Assembly (NCBI GenBank): GCA_019155185.1
Contig: CM032802.1
Location: 17,262,425-17,326,424 of the forward strand
Direction of reading: 5' to 3'
From: Beaufortia kweichowensis
Taxonomy: Eukaryota > Chordata > Actinopteri > Cypriniformes > Gastromyzontidae
DNA length: 64,000 nt
Numbering within the stretch: position 1 is the stretch's first letter; every line of letters starts with the position of its first letter. Shown piece after piece: positions 1 through 11,960 of this stretch. Both the position numbers and the translations under genes were made by a program. The notes beneath the pieces were generated by a model that saw nothing but the letters and a program-made list of their open reading frames with translations, searched no databases and had not been told where the DNA came from.

Positions 1-1670
1 TATATAATATGTATTAAAATACATTGGGTTTATTAATAAAAAATATCTAAATATGATGCATTTGAAGTGAATTCGGTTAATTATGTAATGATACATAATC
101 TTCTTTCTTATGAATTTAAAACAAATTGAATTTATTGGTACTATTACTTAAATCTTAGTCTTGCTCATTTAATTTACATATGACTTGTAAATAGGAATCA
201 CAAAGTTTATTCATTTAATTAAGTTAAAAAATATGTAATCCAAATGGATGGAAATTGTACATGCAATCAAAATACATAAATCTTACTTGTTAGGCCTAAA
301 TATTTTTTGAGTGTAACATTAAACTAATCTTAATATTGTAACACTATAAATATCTTCTATAAGCTAATTAGCTTTGGATAAACATGTAAATCTACTTTTT
401 AAACCCTTTTTGTTGTTAAATGAATTTCTCATATTTCTAAACCACAGGCTTGCCAAGATGACTAATCCATAAAGGACACCGACATTGAATTTTGTCATTG
501 AAGTTAGTTTGATTTGACTCTCTAATAATCCAAAGATAAAGATGATGATGCCTTCAAATGCCAAAAAACAAATCATGGCCATTACAATAATCATATGAAA
601 ACATGCCAAGATGCCACAATGGTCTGTATGATAATATCAGTTTGACCACATCATCATCTCTGGTATTGTTATAGTGACATTTAGATGGCATCTATACTAC
701 ACTGTCCATCACGTCCAGTATGAGCTGAAGTGAGTCCAGGATCAATACTGTAGGCGATGAGGATAAGAAGCTCTTAACAGCCCTAATATGATTGAATCCA
801 TACTGCAGCACTTTTCCATACAAGACCAATACTGGATTCAGCCGTTCTTGCTCTGCAAACTGATTGTTGTATTGATTATGAATATCTAAATGTCCTATCT
901 GTGTTGATCCCTTGCCACTAAAGAGGGATATTAATGATTCGCTCCAGATATCTCCTGCATCATCACAATTCAGAGAAGTAATGACTGGCGAGACATTTTC
1001 ACTTTATAAATGCTTATACCTGGAGTAGATTCAGAATTATGATTCATCAAGTTTTATTACTTGGCATGGGTACAGCATAACAAAACATACAGTAAGATCT
1101 CATCATCTATCCTGGATGAGTCGAATTTCCTGAAATTTCCTAATTAACTATCCAGTGATCATTTCCTCAAAAGCACTCATTGTTTTAAAACACATCTTTC
1201 AAATGTGACAAAAAACCTTTATTCTTGGAAGCTCAAAGTCAGTCAATCAGATTAGCGCTTGCCAGATCAGGAAGCTGCCTGCCAGTGTAATATAAACCAG
1301 ACCATCCGTGAATATGGGGGAAAAAGTACACAGTACACACAAATGTTGGCTCAAACAACACATATTAGCAAGATTAAATGATTCTCAGTACTGAATAAAA
1401 ACCCTATATTGATATTTCTCTTGGCTTCATACACTATAAGCTCTTAATGTGTTATGGATTTTTTTTATTTTATTTATGAAGGAAGTGGCAAGTTCACCCA
1501 AAGCAAGGCATCTTATGCATGGTTTTATAGAATTACTTCCCGTTTACCTCTCATATGTAAATATATATAATTTATTATATGCATTTATTTATTTATTAAT
1601 TATCATACAAATATGAATAATTGTGCAAACATTTTTTATAATGATAAAAAATCTAAACTATAGTTTTATT
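1..1670. other. AT-rich intergenic DNA
   Basis: No supportable gene. The stretch is AT-rich with short chance frames only. An 81-codon minus-strand frame at 364-609 is hydrophobic at its start but has no splice context or family resemblance I recognise, so I do not call it a gene. Confidence 0.6.
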
Positions 1671-1900
1671 AAACTGTTAGTTTCAGTCCTTGATTCTGAT
1701 TGGTTAACAGTTAGTGATTAATAGTGTTTTATTCATGATTAATCACAGCTATGAGCGCTTCACCCAATGATTCACTGCACAGCACCCTTAACAACATAAA
1801 CATATATCACAGCACTATTTTTGTCCAGCGTTAGGAAGACTTATAGTGATTTTACTTCAGCCATGACTTATTCACAACCTCTTGTTCCTTATTGCTTACG
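1671..1900. repeat. Dispersed teleost repeat, copy 1
   Basis: The segment containing CTGATTGGTTAACAG, then GCACCCTTAACAACATAAAC and GGAAGACTTATAGTGATTTT, resembles a second segment near 14.39-14.58 kb. That one has CACCCTTAGCAACATGAAC and GGAAAACTTTTAGTAATTCT in the same order. Two diverged copies with shared blocks show a dispersed repeat. I cannot name its family from the sequence alone. Confidence 0.45.
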
Positions 1901-2340
1901 TAAAATACACTACACAATACATTATAGTGTGTGTGGGAGAAGAGCTTATCCACAGAAAGTGATAATCACGTGACAGCTGTTGACGTTGTGGCACAGAGAA
2001 GCTGTGGATCAGCAGTGCATTGCAAACGTGTTATATGTGAACGCACATACAGCGCGTGACACTGTATATGTACTGCATCCAAACTGGGAATAGAGTATGT
2101 GTGAAACCTACAATGAGAGACTGTCATAATATCTTGGTAGGCAACTTACAATGCTTTGAAACACTTAGCCAATTTAGCCCAAAATTAGAAAGGTAAAGCC
2201 AATTTTACACTTCCATCATGAAATCAAACACTATTTTGTTGGTGTATAACTGAAATTATTGAGACATGTAAGAAGTGAGTAGGAGCTTGGGTTTGACACA
2301 TTTAGACATACAATAGCAAACAACACCTCAAGACTCGCAC

Positions 2341-2445
2341 GGCATGGAGGTTCGTGACGACGGCATGGAGGTTCGTGACGACGGCATGGAGGTTCGTGAC
2401 GACGGCATGGAGGTTCGTGACGACGGCATGGAGGTTCGTGACGAC
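2341..2445 (+). repeat. 21 bp tandem repeat, five exact copies
   Basis: Five perfect, contiguous copies of a 21 bp unit that starts GGCATGGAGG and ends GACGAC begin at 2341, 2362, 2383, 2404 and 2425. The unit length is a multiple of three. One plus-strand frame reads through all copies as the heptapeptide GMEVRDD before a stop shortly downstream. The lack of divergence between copies suggests recent expansion or active slippage. It lies in otherwise AT-rich intergenic DNA, and no gene is recognisable around it. Confidence 0.9.
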
Positions 2446-5127
2446 GGCTGCTGCGTGGGGTGACCGGACACCACTGATAACCGTTATTCAGCTCGGGCTC
2501 CTCATTTAACCAACATTGCCTTGACTGACTACTTTGTAGGGGCTTTTTTCCAGAAAAATTGATTTGCTTTCACGCAAAAGCAAACAGCATTTTTCCCTAA
2601 AGCTGATGTGAGTCATTGGTTTGATATTTAAAATACTTCCTCCTTTTACAGATTAACATGCCATTGCTAGACCGACTTAAGCGTGTAAATACTGTGAAAC
2701 ACTTCAAAACACTTCAATTTAAAGTAAACGCATTCCTCACACAAAGCTTTCGTTGGGCCTGTAAAAGCACGCAAGTCACAGGCAATCCCTTTAGGGCTGT
2801 CAATTAACATGTTATTTTGGGGTTCATTATGTGAAACATAACCTGTTAAAATGAATGCAGTTAATCACGCTCCCTGACTGGTAAGTCTATAATAAGGACC
2901 ATTGCAGTCTTACCATTTGTAAGACTGCATTTGGATCCCCATCCATGTTTTTCAGCTATCTCTTCATAACAAAACAACTGACAAAAGACAACAAGTGTAC
3001 AGGTGTACGCAGGAAACTAACAAGGGTAACAAGACATAGGTGATGGCAATGGAGCTAATCAGTCCAAAGGATTATGGGAAATGTAGTAAAATAAACAAGG
3101 GGGCAGGACAAGAGTGAGACACAGATACTTTTGTAAAGAATAACAGTAAATACAACTGAAATAACATGAGGGCAAATATATAATGACAAAAAATTTAAAT
3201 TAGTATGCAATGTATAATATTATTAAATTAATATTATTAACTTAACTTTTTCACTATTCACTTTCAATATTTTATTGTTGAATAATCTAATTATGACAAA
3301 CTATATATTGATAGAAAAGATTCAAAAACAAATATTTGACAAATGCTCATAACAATAAACATAAACAAAAAATGTATAATAAATGTTCATGTTATTTTTT
3401 TAAATACCTAAAATTAAAAAAAGTAAAAAGATAAAAAATAAACACATGTATTTCGGATTACGGGTTGTGCATTTTCATGTTCAATATGTGAAGTGACAGT
3501 TATCAAATTAATCATTTTAAACTTTAACAATATTAATTTAGTATTAATAATTTCAAAAAAATATATTCAAATTGTATAATAGTATGTATAATGTTAAGTA
3601 TGGATCCCTCCCTATCACCATCTGTTTGAAACACTAAAATGCTTTAAAAAACAAATTATTATTATAAGCTCACTGCTGAGAATAGTGAATTGAGTGATTT
3701 TGAATGTACTTGTAACTGTTTTAGTTTATTTTTAGCCCAAACCTTACAGATTGTAGCGCTAAGTATCATCCTATTAAGTCATTTTCGATGGATTTTCTTT
3801 TTTCCCTGGGACCGATATTATTAAAATCCAGTTAAAACCAGAAAAATTGCTTGGCACAATACCACTGTGAAACTTCCTGCCCTTCTTGTAAGGGTAGTTT
3901 GTGCTCACGTTGTGGAACTAATGAAAATATTCTCCTTGTTCTGGCCGGTGAGGTGGTACACTGGAGCACATTGTGCAAAGCTTGTTGAGAGGGTGAATAT
4001 AATCTCAGTCAGGTGTGGCACAGACCACTTTAAATGAAGCTAACCTTTGGTCTTGCTCTTCTGGATTGAACTATATTGGCACTCACAGGGTTTCTCACCT
4101 TTCTTTGGCCCAATCAGAGGGAAAGAAATTGCATCCAGGAAACGCAGAACATTATGGACCACACCTGCCTGTTAAAGCCTCATTCACCAAACTGCAGCCG
4201 ATTTTTAAGTCATTGCAGTTAAATGTAGCTTGAAATTGCCATGTAGTTTTTCAATGGGAACAAGCGTTTGTCTACCGACAGCCGTAAAGAACCGGCCCGA
4301 CACATCTGGTTGCTCGGCCCCAAAATTAAATATGGGCTTTAACATTGTAAAAGGAGTTTTACTTCGCTTTGAATTAATATCAAATGAAGAATTGAAACAT
4401 TTCCAATAAAGGCAAGAAAAAAGGTAGAAAGCCATCTGACAGATTTAAGTGTTCTGTTTAAAAGCTAGTGTTTTTTTTCGGAATTATTCAACCTATGTAA
4501 TGTTTATTTCAAAGTCTTGTAAACCATTTAATATTATTGTTTGTGAAACAAACATAAGGGTCATTCTTTACTAAAAACGTATTTAGATACAAAACTGGTT
4601 TTGACTAAAAGATGCCGCTGCATAACTGAATGTGACACATCAGTTCAAATGTATGAAATATAAAATGAAATTTAAGAGCAAACAAAATTCACCAAGCCTG
4701 ATTTGGCGTTTATAAATTCTGCACTTCCTACAGACGCGTGACTGAAATAACAAAATGTAAAACACAATGAATGCAGAACCCTGTTGCTTCTGAATGTTTC
4801 AATTAACAGGAAAACACATTTGTAATGGGAACATAATTAAAATATTCTTGAGAGCAGCAGTGTGACTTTATTTTGTGTTTATTCATTAAAACCAACGACT
4901 GTAAAAAATAATCCATTAGCACAAATTTAAGGATTTGTATGCTGTTGTATGACACACTTTATTCCATATGCAGTACAGCAACTATCAGTCATCAACAGAT
5001 TAGGGGGTTTGCGACTGGTCCCAATATTGTTTTTAACACCTTTATGTTTTAGTAAAAGTTTCTTTGGAAAACCTGCAGCTGATTCACAAACACTTGAACA
5101 GACAAACTTTTACTTGTCTTAAATGGA
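2446..5127. other. AT-rich intergenic DNA without recognisable genes
   Basis: I see no coding sequence I can support. At 3405-3525 a segment with CATTTTCATGTTCAATATG and AGTGACAGTTATCAAATTAA resembles 8790-8885 (CATTTTCACGTTTATGCTCG, CAGTGACGTGACATTTATCA), so this is a diverged dispersed repeat. The two opposed 72- and 76-codon frames near 4.0-4.4 kb look like chance frames. Confidence 0.55.
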
Positions 5128-5336
5128 TAGTTCACTCAAAAATTCTGGCGTCATTTATTTACCCTCATGTTTCAGTAGTTTTGTGTCCATATAGTGGAAG
5201 TCAATGAGGGTCAATGATGCTTGGTTACCAACATTCTTCAAACTATCTTCTTTTGGGTTGTGCAGAAGAATGAAAGTCATACAGGTTTGAGGATAAATAA
5301 ATGAAAGAAAAATTTATTTTATTTTAACGATCCCTT
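5128..5336. mobile_element. Palindromic MITE-like repeat copy
   Basis: The left end reads ATAGTTCACTCAAAAATTCT, followed by ATTTACCCTCATGTTTCAG. The middle carries TGGAAGTCAATGAGGGTCA and ACCAACATTCTTCAAACTAT, and the right part has GTCATACAGGTTTGAGGA and GGATAAATAAATGA. These are the landmarks of a very abundant near-palindromic non-autonomous element in cyprinid genomes, recognised from general knowledge. Other partial copies lie at 10.2, 14.1, 21.3 and 25.3 kb. It encodes no protein. Confidence 0.7.
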
Positions 5337-7720
5337 TAGTGCTGGTATCCCTGCACCGCAAGAAGCATTACAAGGTTTGGTGAACTTTGCGACCTAAAAT
5401 CAATAACTGCTTGAACTGGGGAGGAAATGTAAATTATAAAACTTGTAAAACTTTTTTATTTCATGTAACAAAGAAAATGTAATGCCTCATGTCATGAGGA
5501 AAATCCAGTTATTTCACTTTAGAAAGCAACTCATGTTACGTGTAGTATCTCTTAGTGTAATCCATCATTTTACACTTTTCCATCTTAAATCCACATAAGA
5601 AACACCTCCCCTGTTGCTCTCTGTTCTGCAAGCTAAATCTAATGATGCCATCATCTATTATTAAGGGCTAAGATGTCGGTTTCAACTCATTTTGTACAGC
5701 CGTTCACAGTTTATTACTTTATCGTGGGCTTTTCAGATGAACCATTATTTTTCCAGTAAGGCCGCTGGAAATGTGTGCCGGTCCACATAGACAGGATGTC
5801 AATATGAAGCCATTAGCACTTCTGTGTAAGAACATGATTGTTATGGTATTTCACATACAGTATAATCACTTTCTATCACTTTTTGATGATTTGTACACAG
5901 CCGTCTACTTCTAAAGGTCACTAACTCTGCAGGGTGTTGCAAAAAGCTTTTCAGTATAAAAGGCTCCAGCAATTACAGTATTTTTGAAGATTCATTAATC
6001 TTTACAGATTTACATGTGAAAAGATTTACATTATATCCAATCAACTTTCAATGAGTTTCAATGTCAAATCATACAGAACTAGTTTGCTTATACAATTAAA
6101 AATGATAAATGATAAATGTTCATGGTTATACCATATAAATCTATTTAAACCACATGTAAGAGTTTTGCTTTGTTTTCTCATCTGTTACGGTATAAAAGGA
6201 ATAGCCATGGGCAATTCCAGCGTTATGAATGTGATATTTAAAAAAAAATAGACTATGCATGATTTATCTATTTTAAAAAATGAAAACATATATGTATTAT
6301 GAATGTGACAAAAAAGAACACAAGTTTTCGAGAGGCGGCATACTTTGTAGGATATCTGTAAATTAAATAGCACACACCAAATGCAATAATAACCAACAAA
6401 TGAACAAAAGATGAGTCTTCAAAGAACATAAAATAGTTATTTTAATTTTCATGTGTTCATTTATGAGGAATATGAACTGTTATGAATGTGATCATTCTGA
6501 AAACAGCACTTTATCTGACTATAAAAAATCATCTTTAAAACATAAAAACTGCTTTAAAAACTTTGAGAGAGACCTCACATGAGGATTTAAACCAGCAAAT
6601 ATTGACATCTGAGCTATCAGTATGATGAAAACCTTTGAGAGAAACTTTCCTTTTACTGTCACATGTGACTTTAGCGTTATGTCGATAAAACATTTATGGT
6701 GTGCGACAAAAGCAGCAACATCAAAGCAAAGAACAGCAGTTGTTTTATAAGCATTTGAAACAGATACCAAAACCCATCTCAGCACAAGAGACTATCGATG
6801 ACAGAATGCAAATTACATTTCATATATGTTTTTCTGACAGGGAGGAAACCTGACACAGGCAATAATTCATCAAGCCCAAGGGACTGGCATCACATTGGCC
6901 GTGCTTCGAGAAAACTGGGGTAATCCATTAGAATATAAGTTATAGACATACAGCATGCAGATGAAAGACTGTTGAGACCACAGAGGAGACGAAGGGAAAT
7001 GATATTCCTGAGAAATATCAGATTTTTACACAGCCCGTGAGGAACTAGTGTTATCAAGAATATACATTAACATTGCAGCAATCATCTGTAGGGATATTTG
7101 CAATTCACCCTTAGCGGACATTTGTGGAATTGTTAAAAAAGGGTGACGCATGTACGGGTGTTTGTCACATCTATATGCATACAAATAACATACGAAATGC
7201 ACAAGAGAAATTGTTGCAGCAGAAACTGCAAGAAGAGGTTTAGGAGCATTTGAATCTGGCCATGAGAGTATAGCTAAAGGCTGAGCTTTGATTCGAGATG
7301 GTATATTTCAGACATTCAAGGCCTTTGAATGGCGGATCAGATGTGAATTATGGCACTTTTGAAAGAACATTTCACATGAATTCAGTCTGGGCTGCACTGA
7401 AGCATGTTGATCCAGTGATGCAGATCCACATTTTTAAAAGATAATTGTAAAGAATTGTATATAAATACTGTCTTATTTATAATTATAGTAATTATTACTC
7501 ACCACTAATACTAGTACCGCTAATAAAGTATATAAGCCAAAGCAATAAAACATATTGCAGGTGGAAATATCTGTAAATATCTAAATATAGTCCAAATAAA
7601 AAATATGTACATATTTATAGAAAACAACATGTAAACTAAAATGAATATTTCTTTAACTAAAGCAACCATTTTTTTTGTGTTTATACAAATGCTAATCGAT
7701 CCGTCCTAAATATATGGTTA
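5337..7720. other. Intergenic DNA, nothing recognised
   Basis: AT-rich sequence with several short chance frames (for example 62-88 codons between 6.05 and 6.79 kb on both strands). None has a recognisable domain or splice context. Confidence 0.5.
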
Positions 7721-7724
7721 CATC

Positions 7725-7950
7725 TACTATAGTAAAACCTATTGCTAGGGGGCTTAACAATGGTTTCTAGGGCATGTCTAGGAAGCGGTGAAGGTGATTT
7801 GTGAGTGTTTGCTACCCTAAGTAAAACAAGCCTACCCTTGTATGTTTTTATGACACTTCTATCCAAAGACATCACTTTAAATTAAAGTCTATGGAACCTG
7901 TTGCTAGGGTGCTGTAAATGGTTGCCAGGGCGTGGATATGTGAAAAACAC
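7725..7950. repeat. Dispersed repeat with GTTGCTAGGG motifs
   Basis: The stretch contains repeated ATTGCTAGGGGGCTTAACAA and GTTGCTAGGGTGCTGTAAAT type blocks and AAGTCTATGGAACCTG. Such short direct blocks are typical of an abundant teleost interspersed repeat. The internal similarity is seen directly; the family assignment is from general knowledge. The 64-codon minus-strand frame here is a by-product. Confidence 0.45.
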
Positions 7951-8559
7951 ACAAGATTCACATTAACACAGTCGGTTATGTCTGAAGTGAATGTAAACAG
8001 TGGATGTGTATCTCAGTGTCACTTCTTAAAGTGACAGTACCCGAATAAACCTGTCTGTCTTTAATGTTAAAGCAAGCTAAGGTATCAATTTAAATAAAAT
8101 ATATATAGTGATGTCAAGACAATAATAAGCTGTTAACTCTCTTAACTATGGTTAAATAACTGTATCTTGGTTTTTTTATTTATTTATTCACAATTTGCAA
8201 ACAATGTGGCAATAACTTAACACGGTAATAATATTGAATGTGCAATCACAGGTGTGTGTTCATCAGAATTTTACACCTCAAAACACAGCTCATCCAATCA
8301 GAGTTAATGAACTATTGCTGCATTGATATCTTGCTGGAATTACTGTAATTTCAAGATGATCTTTTTCCAGTTTCTAACACAGGTTTGACAAACTTGAACT
8401 TAACTTAACAGAAGTCATTAGTATCTGTTTTGCTGATGACCTAATGAACAGCTGTGGAACGGCCCACCAGTCAATCCATCAGATCCTCTGCACAGCTGTA
8501 TGTGTGAGATCAATGCTAAAGACTAATGCCTTCACAGGATAACCAGAATCCTGTGTGCG

Positions 8560-8705
8560 TGTGTGTCCATTTTTGGTCCCCATGAGGAAAAAGGGCTAAT
8601 AAATTATACTAAATGATGTTTATTTGAAAATGCAAAACTACAAAAAGGTTTGTGTGAGGGTTGGGTTTACTATATAATAATAGAAAGGTCTGAGACTCAA
8701 GAATA
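8560..8705. repeat. Fish interspersed repeat with GGTCCCCATGAGG
   Basis: TTTTTGGTCCCCATGAGGAA is followed by AATAAATTATACTAAATGAT and GTGTGAGGGTTGGGTTTA. This order of blocks matches a common non-coding fish repeat. A related but more diverged piece, with TAAAATGTCCCCACAAC, is at about 17.49-17.56 kb. No coding capacity. Confidence 0.5.
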
Positions 8706-8789
8706 AATATAAAAAATAACAATAACAATAGTTTTTGTTTAAACTAAAATGCTATAAAATGTTATTTTTAATTAAAATATGTAAAATAA

Positions 8790-8890
8790 AATAAAAATAT
8801 TTATTGCGAAAATGATTGCATTTTCACGTTTATGCTCGATATGTGCAGTGACGTGACATTTATCAGGTTAATAAGTGTAACTAACAGTTT
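8790..8890. repeat. Diverged dispersed repeat, second copy
   Basis: The block with CATTTTCACGTTTATGCTCG and CAGTGACGTGACATTTATCA pairs with a more decayed copy at 3405-3525. Several positions differ where this copy has CG and the other TG or CA, which fits decay of methylated CpG. The family is not identified. Confidence 0.4.
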
Positions 8891-8999
8891 TGGATTCTAG
8901 GATTCAATTTCAACACTCCCAATTCAATTCTATGATATCCACAGACTGTGACTGGCTGTCGTTTTGTGAGTCAATGATTATATTATTCGCCTACCAGGT

Positions 9000-10200
9000 A
9001 AACCAATGCCAAACCAGCACGGAAATCAACCCCAGAGACCCAAAATGATCACATCCATTAAAGGTAGCATTGCCACTCAACATTAAACTTTTATTTTCAG
9101 CCACTAAGGCAATCTTAAATCTTTCGACATATAAGTCACAGACGCACTATTTGTCTTTAAATTATGCATATTTCCATTAATAGAGCTGATGTTGTGGTCT
9201 GGACGGTTCAGCACATACAAACGTCTAGTCTTGACTCTCTTCTCGTCTTCTCTAGGGGGTCTTCTACCGCCCAACGCCACTCTCAAGAGCGAGTGAAGAG
9301 CATGTGCCGCCCACAGCATGTATAATGACCCCATCAAAGTCATCAATAACCCTAATGGCCAAACAGACAGTTATGTTACATTTAGCAGAATGAAGAATGA
9401 GGCTTTTGTGGTCCCGGACAGCCTTTTACACACTCAGTTTAACTTCCTGTTTATTTCTGCTCTTAAGGTGTGCAGCGCGGCCGGAACTGTGTTTCAAAGT
9501 GCTCTACATGTTTTAATGCAGACATTTAGAGATGAAACAAGGCGGTATTTCTGTAGCGTTGTAGATTGGCAGCTCACGGACAGATTTTGCGCAAACTTAT
9601 AAAAAATCATATGAAAAGTTTCGTAATTTAATTATAAGCAGTCCCCATAGAGACCATGGCCAAGTACCACCCTCGCAGTGTCACTTTATGATCTCTATAT
9701 ATATATATTTAACGTGGAGAGTGACAGGTGCAGCCGGAGGTAACTGTAATGAAAGGCTTTCACAGAATAATGCTAATCCTTTGCATACATTTCATAATTA
9801 CACGTAAGACCTTGTTAGCCAAACACTTAATTTATCCTCAGCGGTTTCCAAGGAAACTGAACCAAGCAAAACTAATCAAATAATCTGCTTCTACCAAAGA
9901 TTCTCTCTCTCTCATATGATCCAGCACTTCCCACAACCGTACAGTAAACCAGCTCTTTCTGTGAAATGTAAAGATTTAAAGAAATGTCTGTGACTATGAT
10001 GCTGTGGAGGTATCAGGCCCCCTGGTGGACCCCCAGGGTGCCTTGACAAACTTCCAAGAGGGCCTTAAGATAACCTAAGATGCTTTAAAATATGACAAAA
10101 AGTATCACTTTTATTTTGATGACCCCCTTTGAACATTATGACTACAGTGTAAAGAATGCGGAAACCTCATGTCAATTAGCTCTTATTAGAAAGTGAAAGT
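9000..10200. other. Unassigned moderately GC-rich patch and flanks
   Basis: Around 9.19-9.60 kb GC content rises and opposed frames of 80 and 94 codons appear. Neither frame shows a domain I recognise, and neither is bounded by convincing splice sites. A decayed transposon or an untranslated exon are both possible; I make no functional call. Confidence 0.3.
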
Positions 10201-10290
10201 TCAGCTTTCATTATTTATTCACACTTGTGTCATTCCAAACGTGTATGACTTTCTGCGATGAACACAAAAGAAGATAGAAGTAGGGTCATT
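10201..10290. mobile_element. Fragment of the palindromic MITE family
   Basis: TTATTTATTCACACTTGTGT is followed by CATTCCAAACGTGTATGACT, TTCTGCGATGAACACAAAAG and AAGATAGAAG. This is the left half of the element family seen at 5.13 and 25.3 kb. The partner half is missing. Confidence 0.55.
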
Positions 10291-10536
10291 AGACATATAA
10301 GATGACAAAGAAAATGTCAGCAGATTTGAAGTAGACCGTCTACAAATACTAATTAACTAATAAACTAATTAAAATAAAATAAAAAAGCAACAATTTTTTT
10401 TTTAATGAAAAATATTTCACACTGTTTTGCTTATTTTATTTATCGTTCTAGTTATATTAAGCTTCAAAATATTTTATTATATAGAAATTGTGAGTGGGGC
10501 CTTTTAAATGAGGATCTTATATCAAAAACTACACCA

Positions 10537-11070
10537 TACACACTACCAGTCAAGAGATTAGACACAATTGACAAAAATGTTTCTTACGATCTTAAAAATC
10601 TTTTAATCTGACAGTGTATATTTCAATGTTTAAAATTACTTTTGTGAACAAAAATATAATTGTTTTAACATATTAATTTATTTAATTAGAGAACTAATAT
10701 CTTATTTTGAAAAATATATTTTTGAAATGGATTACTAGGACCAAATAATGAATAAAAGGCAGCCAATAAGAGTTCAGTATAGATAGAAATGTCTTCAGTG
10801 CTGTTTAAAAAGCATCACAGTTTGAGACCTCAAGAAACTGAATGAGAAAATGTCAAGCGTATGATTTTACAAATTCTACACAAAGTTTGACTACTTTTAA
10901 AGATGATCAAATATAACAGTGTTAATTTTTTGGATGTTTTTAGTCACAACATAATTCCCACAGTTACAATTGTGTTAATTCGTAGTTTTGATGAGTTTAC
11001 TGCTATTCTAAAATGTGGGAAATCTAAACAACAGTGAATAAGTGTTTCCACACTTTTGACTGGTAGTGTA
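10537..11070. mobile_element. Tc1/mariner-like MITE with inverted termini
   Basis: The left end begins TACACACTACCAGTCAAGAG. The right end finishes CTTTTGACTGGTAGTGTA, which is the reverse complement of nearly the same sequence. The outermost bases are TA on both sides, the usual Tc1/mariner target. The 530 bp between them carries no transposase frame, only AT-rich sequence, so this is a non-autonomous or internally deleted copy. The ACTACCAGTCAAAAG terminus is a well-known teleost Tc1-like signature. Confidence 0.75.
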
Positions 11071-11584
11071 TTTCTAATTCATTTTGGTTTCACTATGATC
11101 TTCTTGCTTCTTTTTAAAATAATCAATGCTGCATATTTCTCACATCTTTAGTCGCACAATTAAAATCAATGAATGTGTGAATGGTCATTAGTTAAAAGGC
11201 ACACATTTGTTTATCTCCGATTCAATAAATCCGCTACGTTTAGCCACAAAATGAGTCTGTATGTGCAGTTATTTCTGGTCTCTGTAGGAACAATATTAGA
11301 AGAGGAAACACTGTAGAGACAAATTGTTGTAGAAAGAGATATGACCAGAAACGCACACACAAACACACTCATCTTTACCAGTATCAAGCTGTGATGTAAG
11401 TCCAGCAAGTTCTTTTAGAAGTTGATAAATGAATGTGTCGCCAGCTTAACCTCATTTGAGAGGTGCCTTTAGAGAACAGTTTTGACCTTCTGACTTCTTT
11501 GGTAGCCTGGGAGTGTTTGTGTGGGTCCATATGTCCATAATATCTCACTAGCTCTCTGTGTCCATGTATGTGTGAAGGGGTCGT

Positions 11585-11737
11585 TCAGATGCGGGAGCAG
11601 GTGAGCAGCTCGTGGCCTCTGGAGAAGTCGTGTGAGAACGGTCTAAACTCGACCTGTTCATGTTGATGGATGTAACCAGGCTCAGCTTTCATGCCGACAT
11701 CCACACCTGCTGCCCCGCCGTTACTTATTGGGTCCAT
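11585..11737 (-). CDS. Candidate 50-residue ORF, unrecognised
   Basis: A minus-strand ORF starts with ATG at 11737 and stops with TGA at 11585. It is preceded in frame by a TGA five bases before the start region. The composition is unlike the surrounding AT-rich DNA and the product looks protein-like, starting MDPISNGGAAGVDVG and ending with GHELLTCSRI. No acceptor site or upstream exon is evident, so this is either a small independent ORF, a relic exon or a conserved non-coding element that happens to be open. I recognise no family. Confidence is low. Confidence 0.25.
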   Translation of the reverse strand: MDPISNGGAAGVDVGMKAEPGYIHQHEQVEFRPFSHDFSRGHELLTCSRI

Positions 11738-11859
11738 GAATCAATTTAATGAGAGATGGAAGGGTTCAGGACTTCAATAAACACCCCACTGAATCCACTC
11801 CAATACATGTGCCATAAACTGGGTTCGGGGCGCAGACACCTCAGGGTCAAATTAAATCA

Positions 11860-11960
11860 CTCCCTCTTTTGTCGAAAGAGCATGGCACTAGCAAAATGAA
11901 GGACATGGGTTTGATACCCAAGGAATGCACAAATTTGGCAGAAAACAAAGCTTAAATGGA
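11860..11960 (+). repeat. Possible tRNA-derived SINE head
   Basis: AGAGCATGGCACTAGCAAAA is followed by ACATGGGTTTGATACCCAAG. The second block resembles a degenerate RNA polymerase III B box, and the first has the spacing of an A-box side. Similar GGTTCGATTCC-containing interspersed repeats are common in fish. The 3' body is not clear, so the call is tentative. Confidence 0.35.

Noticed and set aside
9104..9602. 80- and 94-codon opposed frames in a GC-raised patch
   Set aside because: Neither has splice sites or a recognisable family; kept only as an unassigned region.
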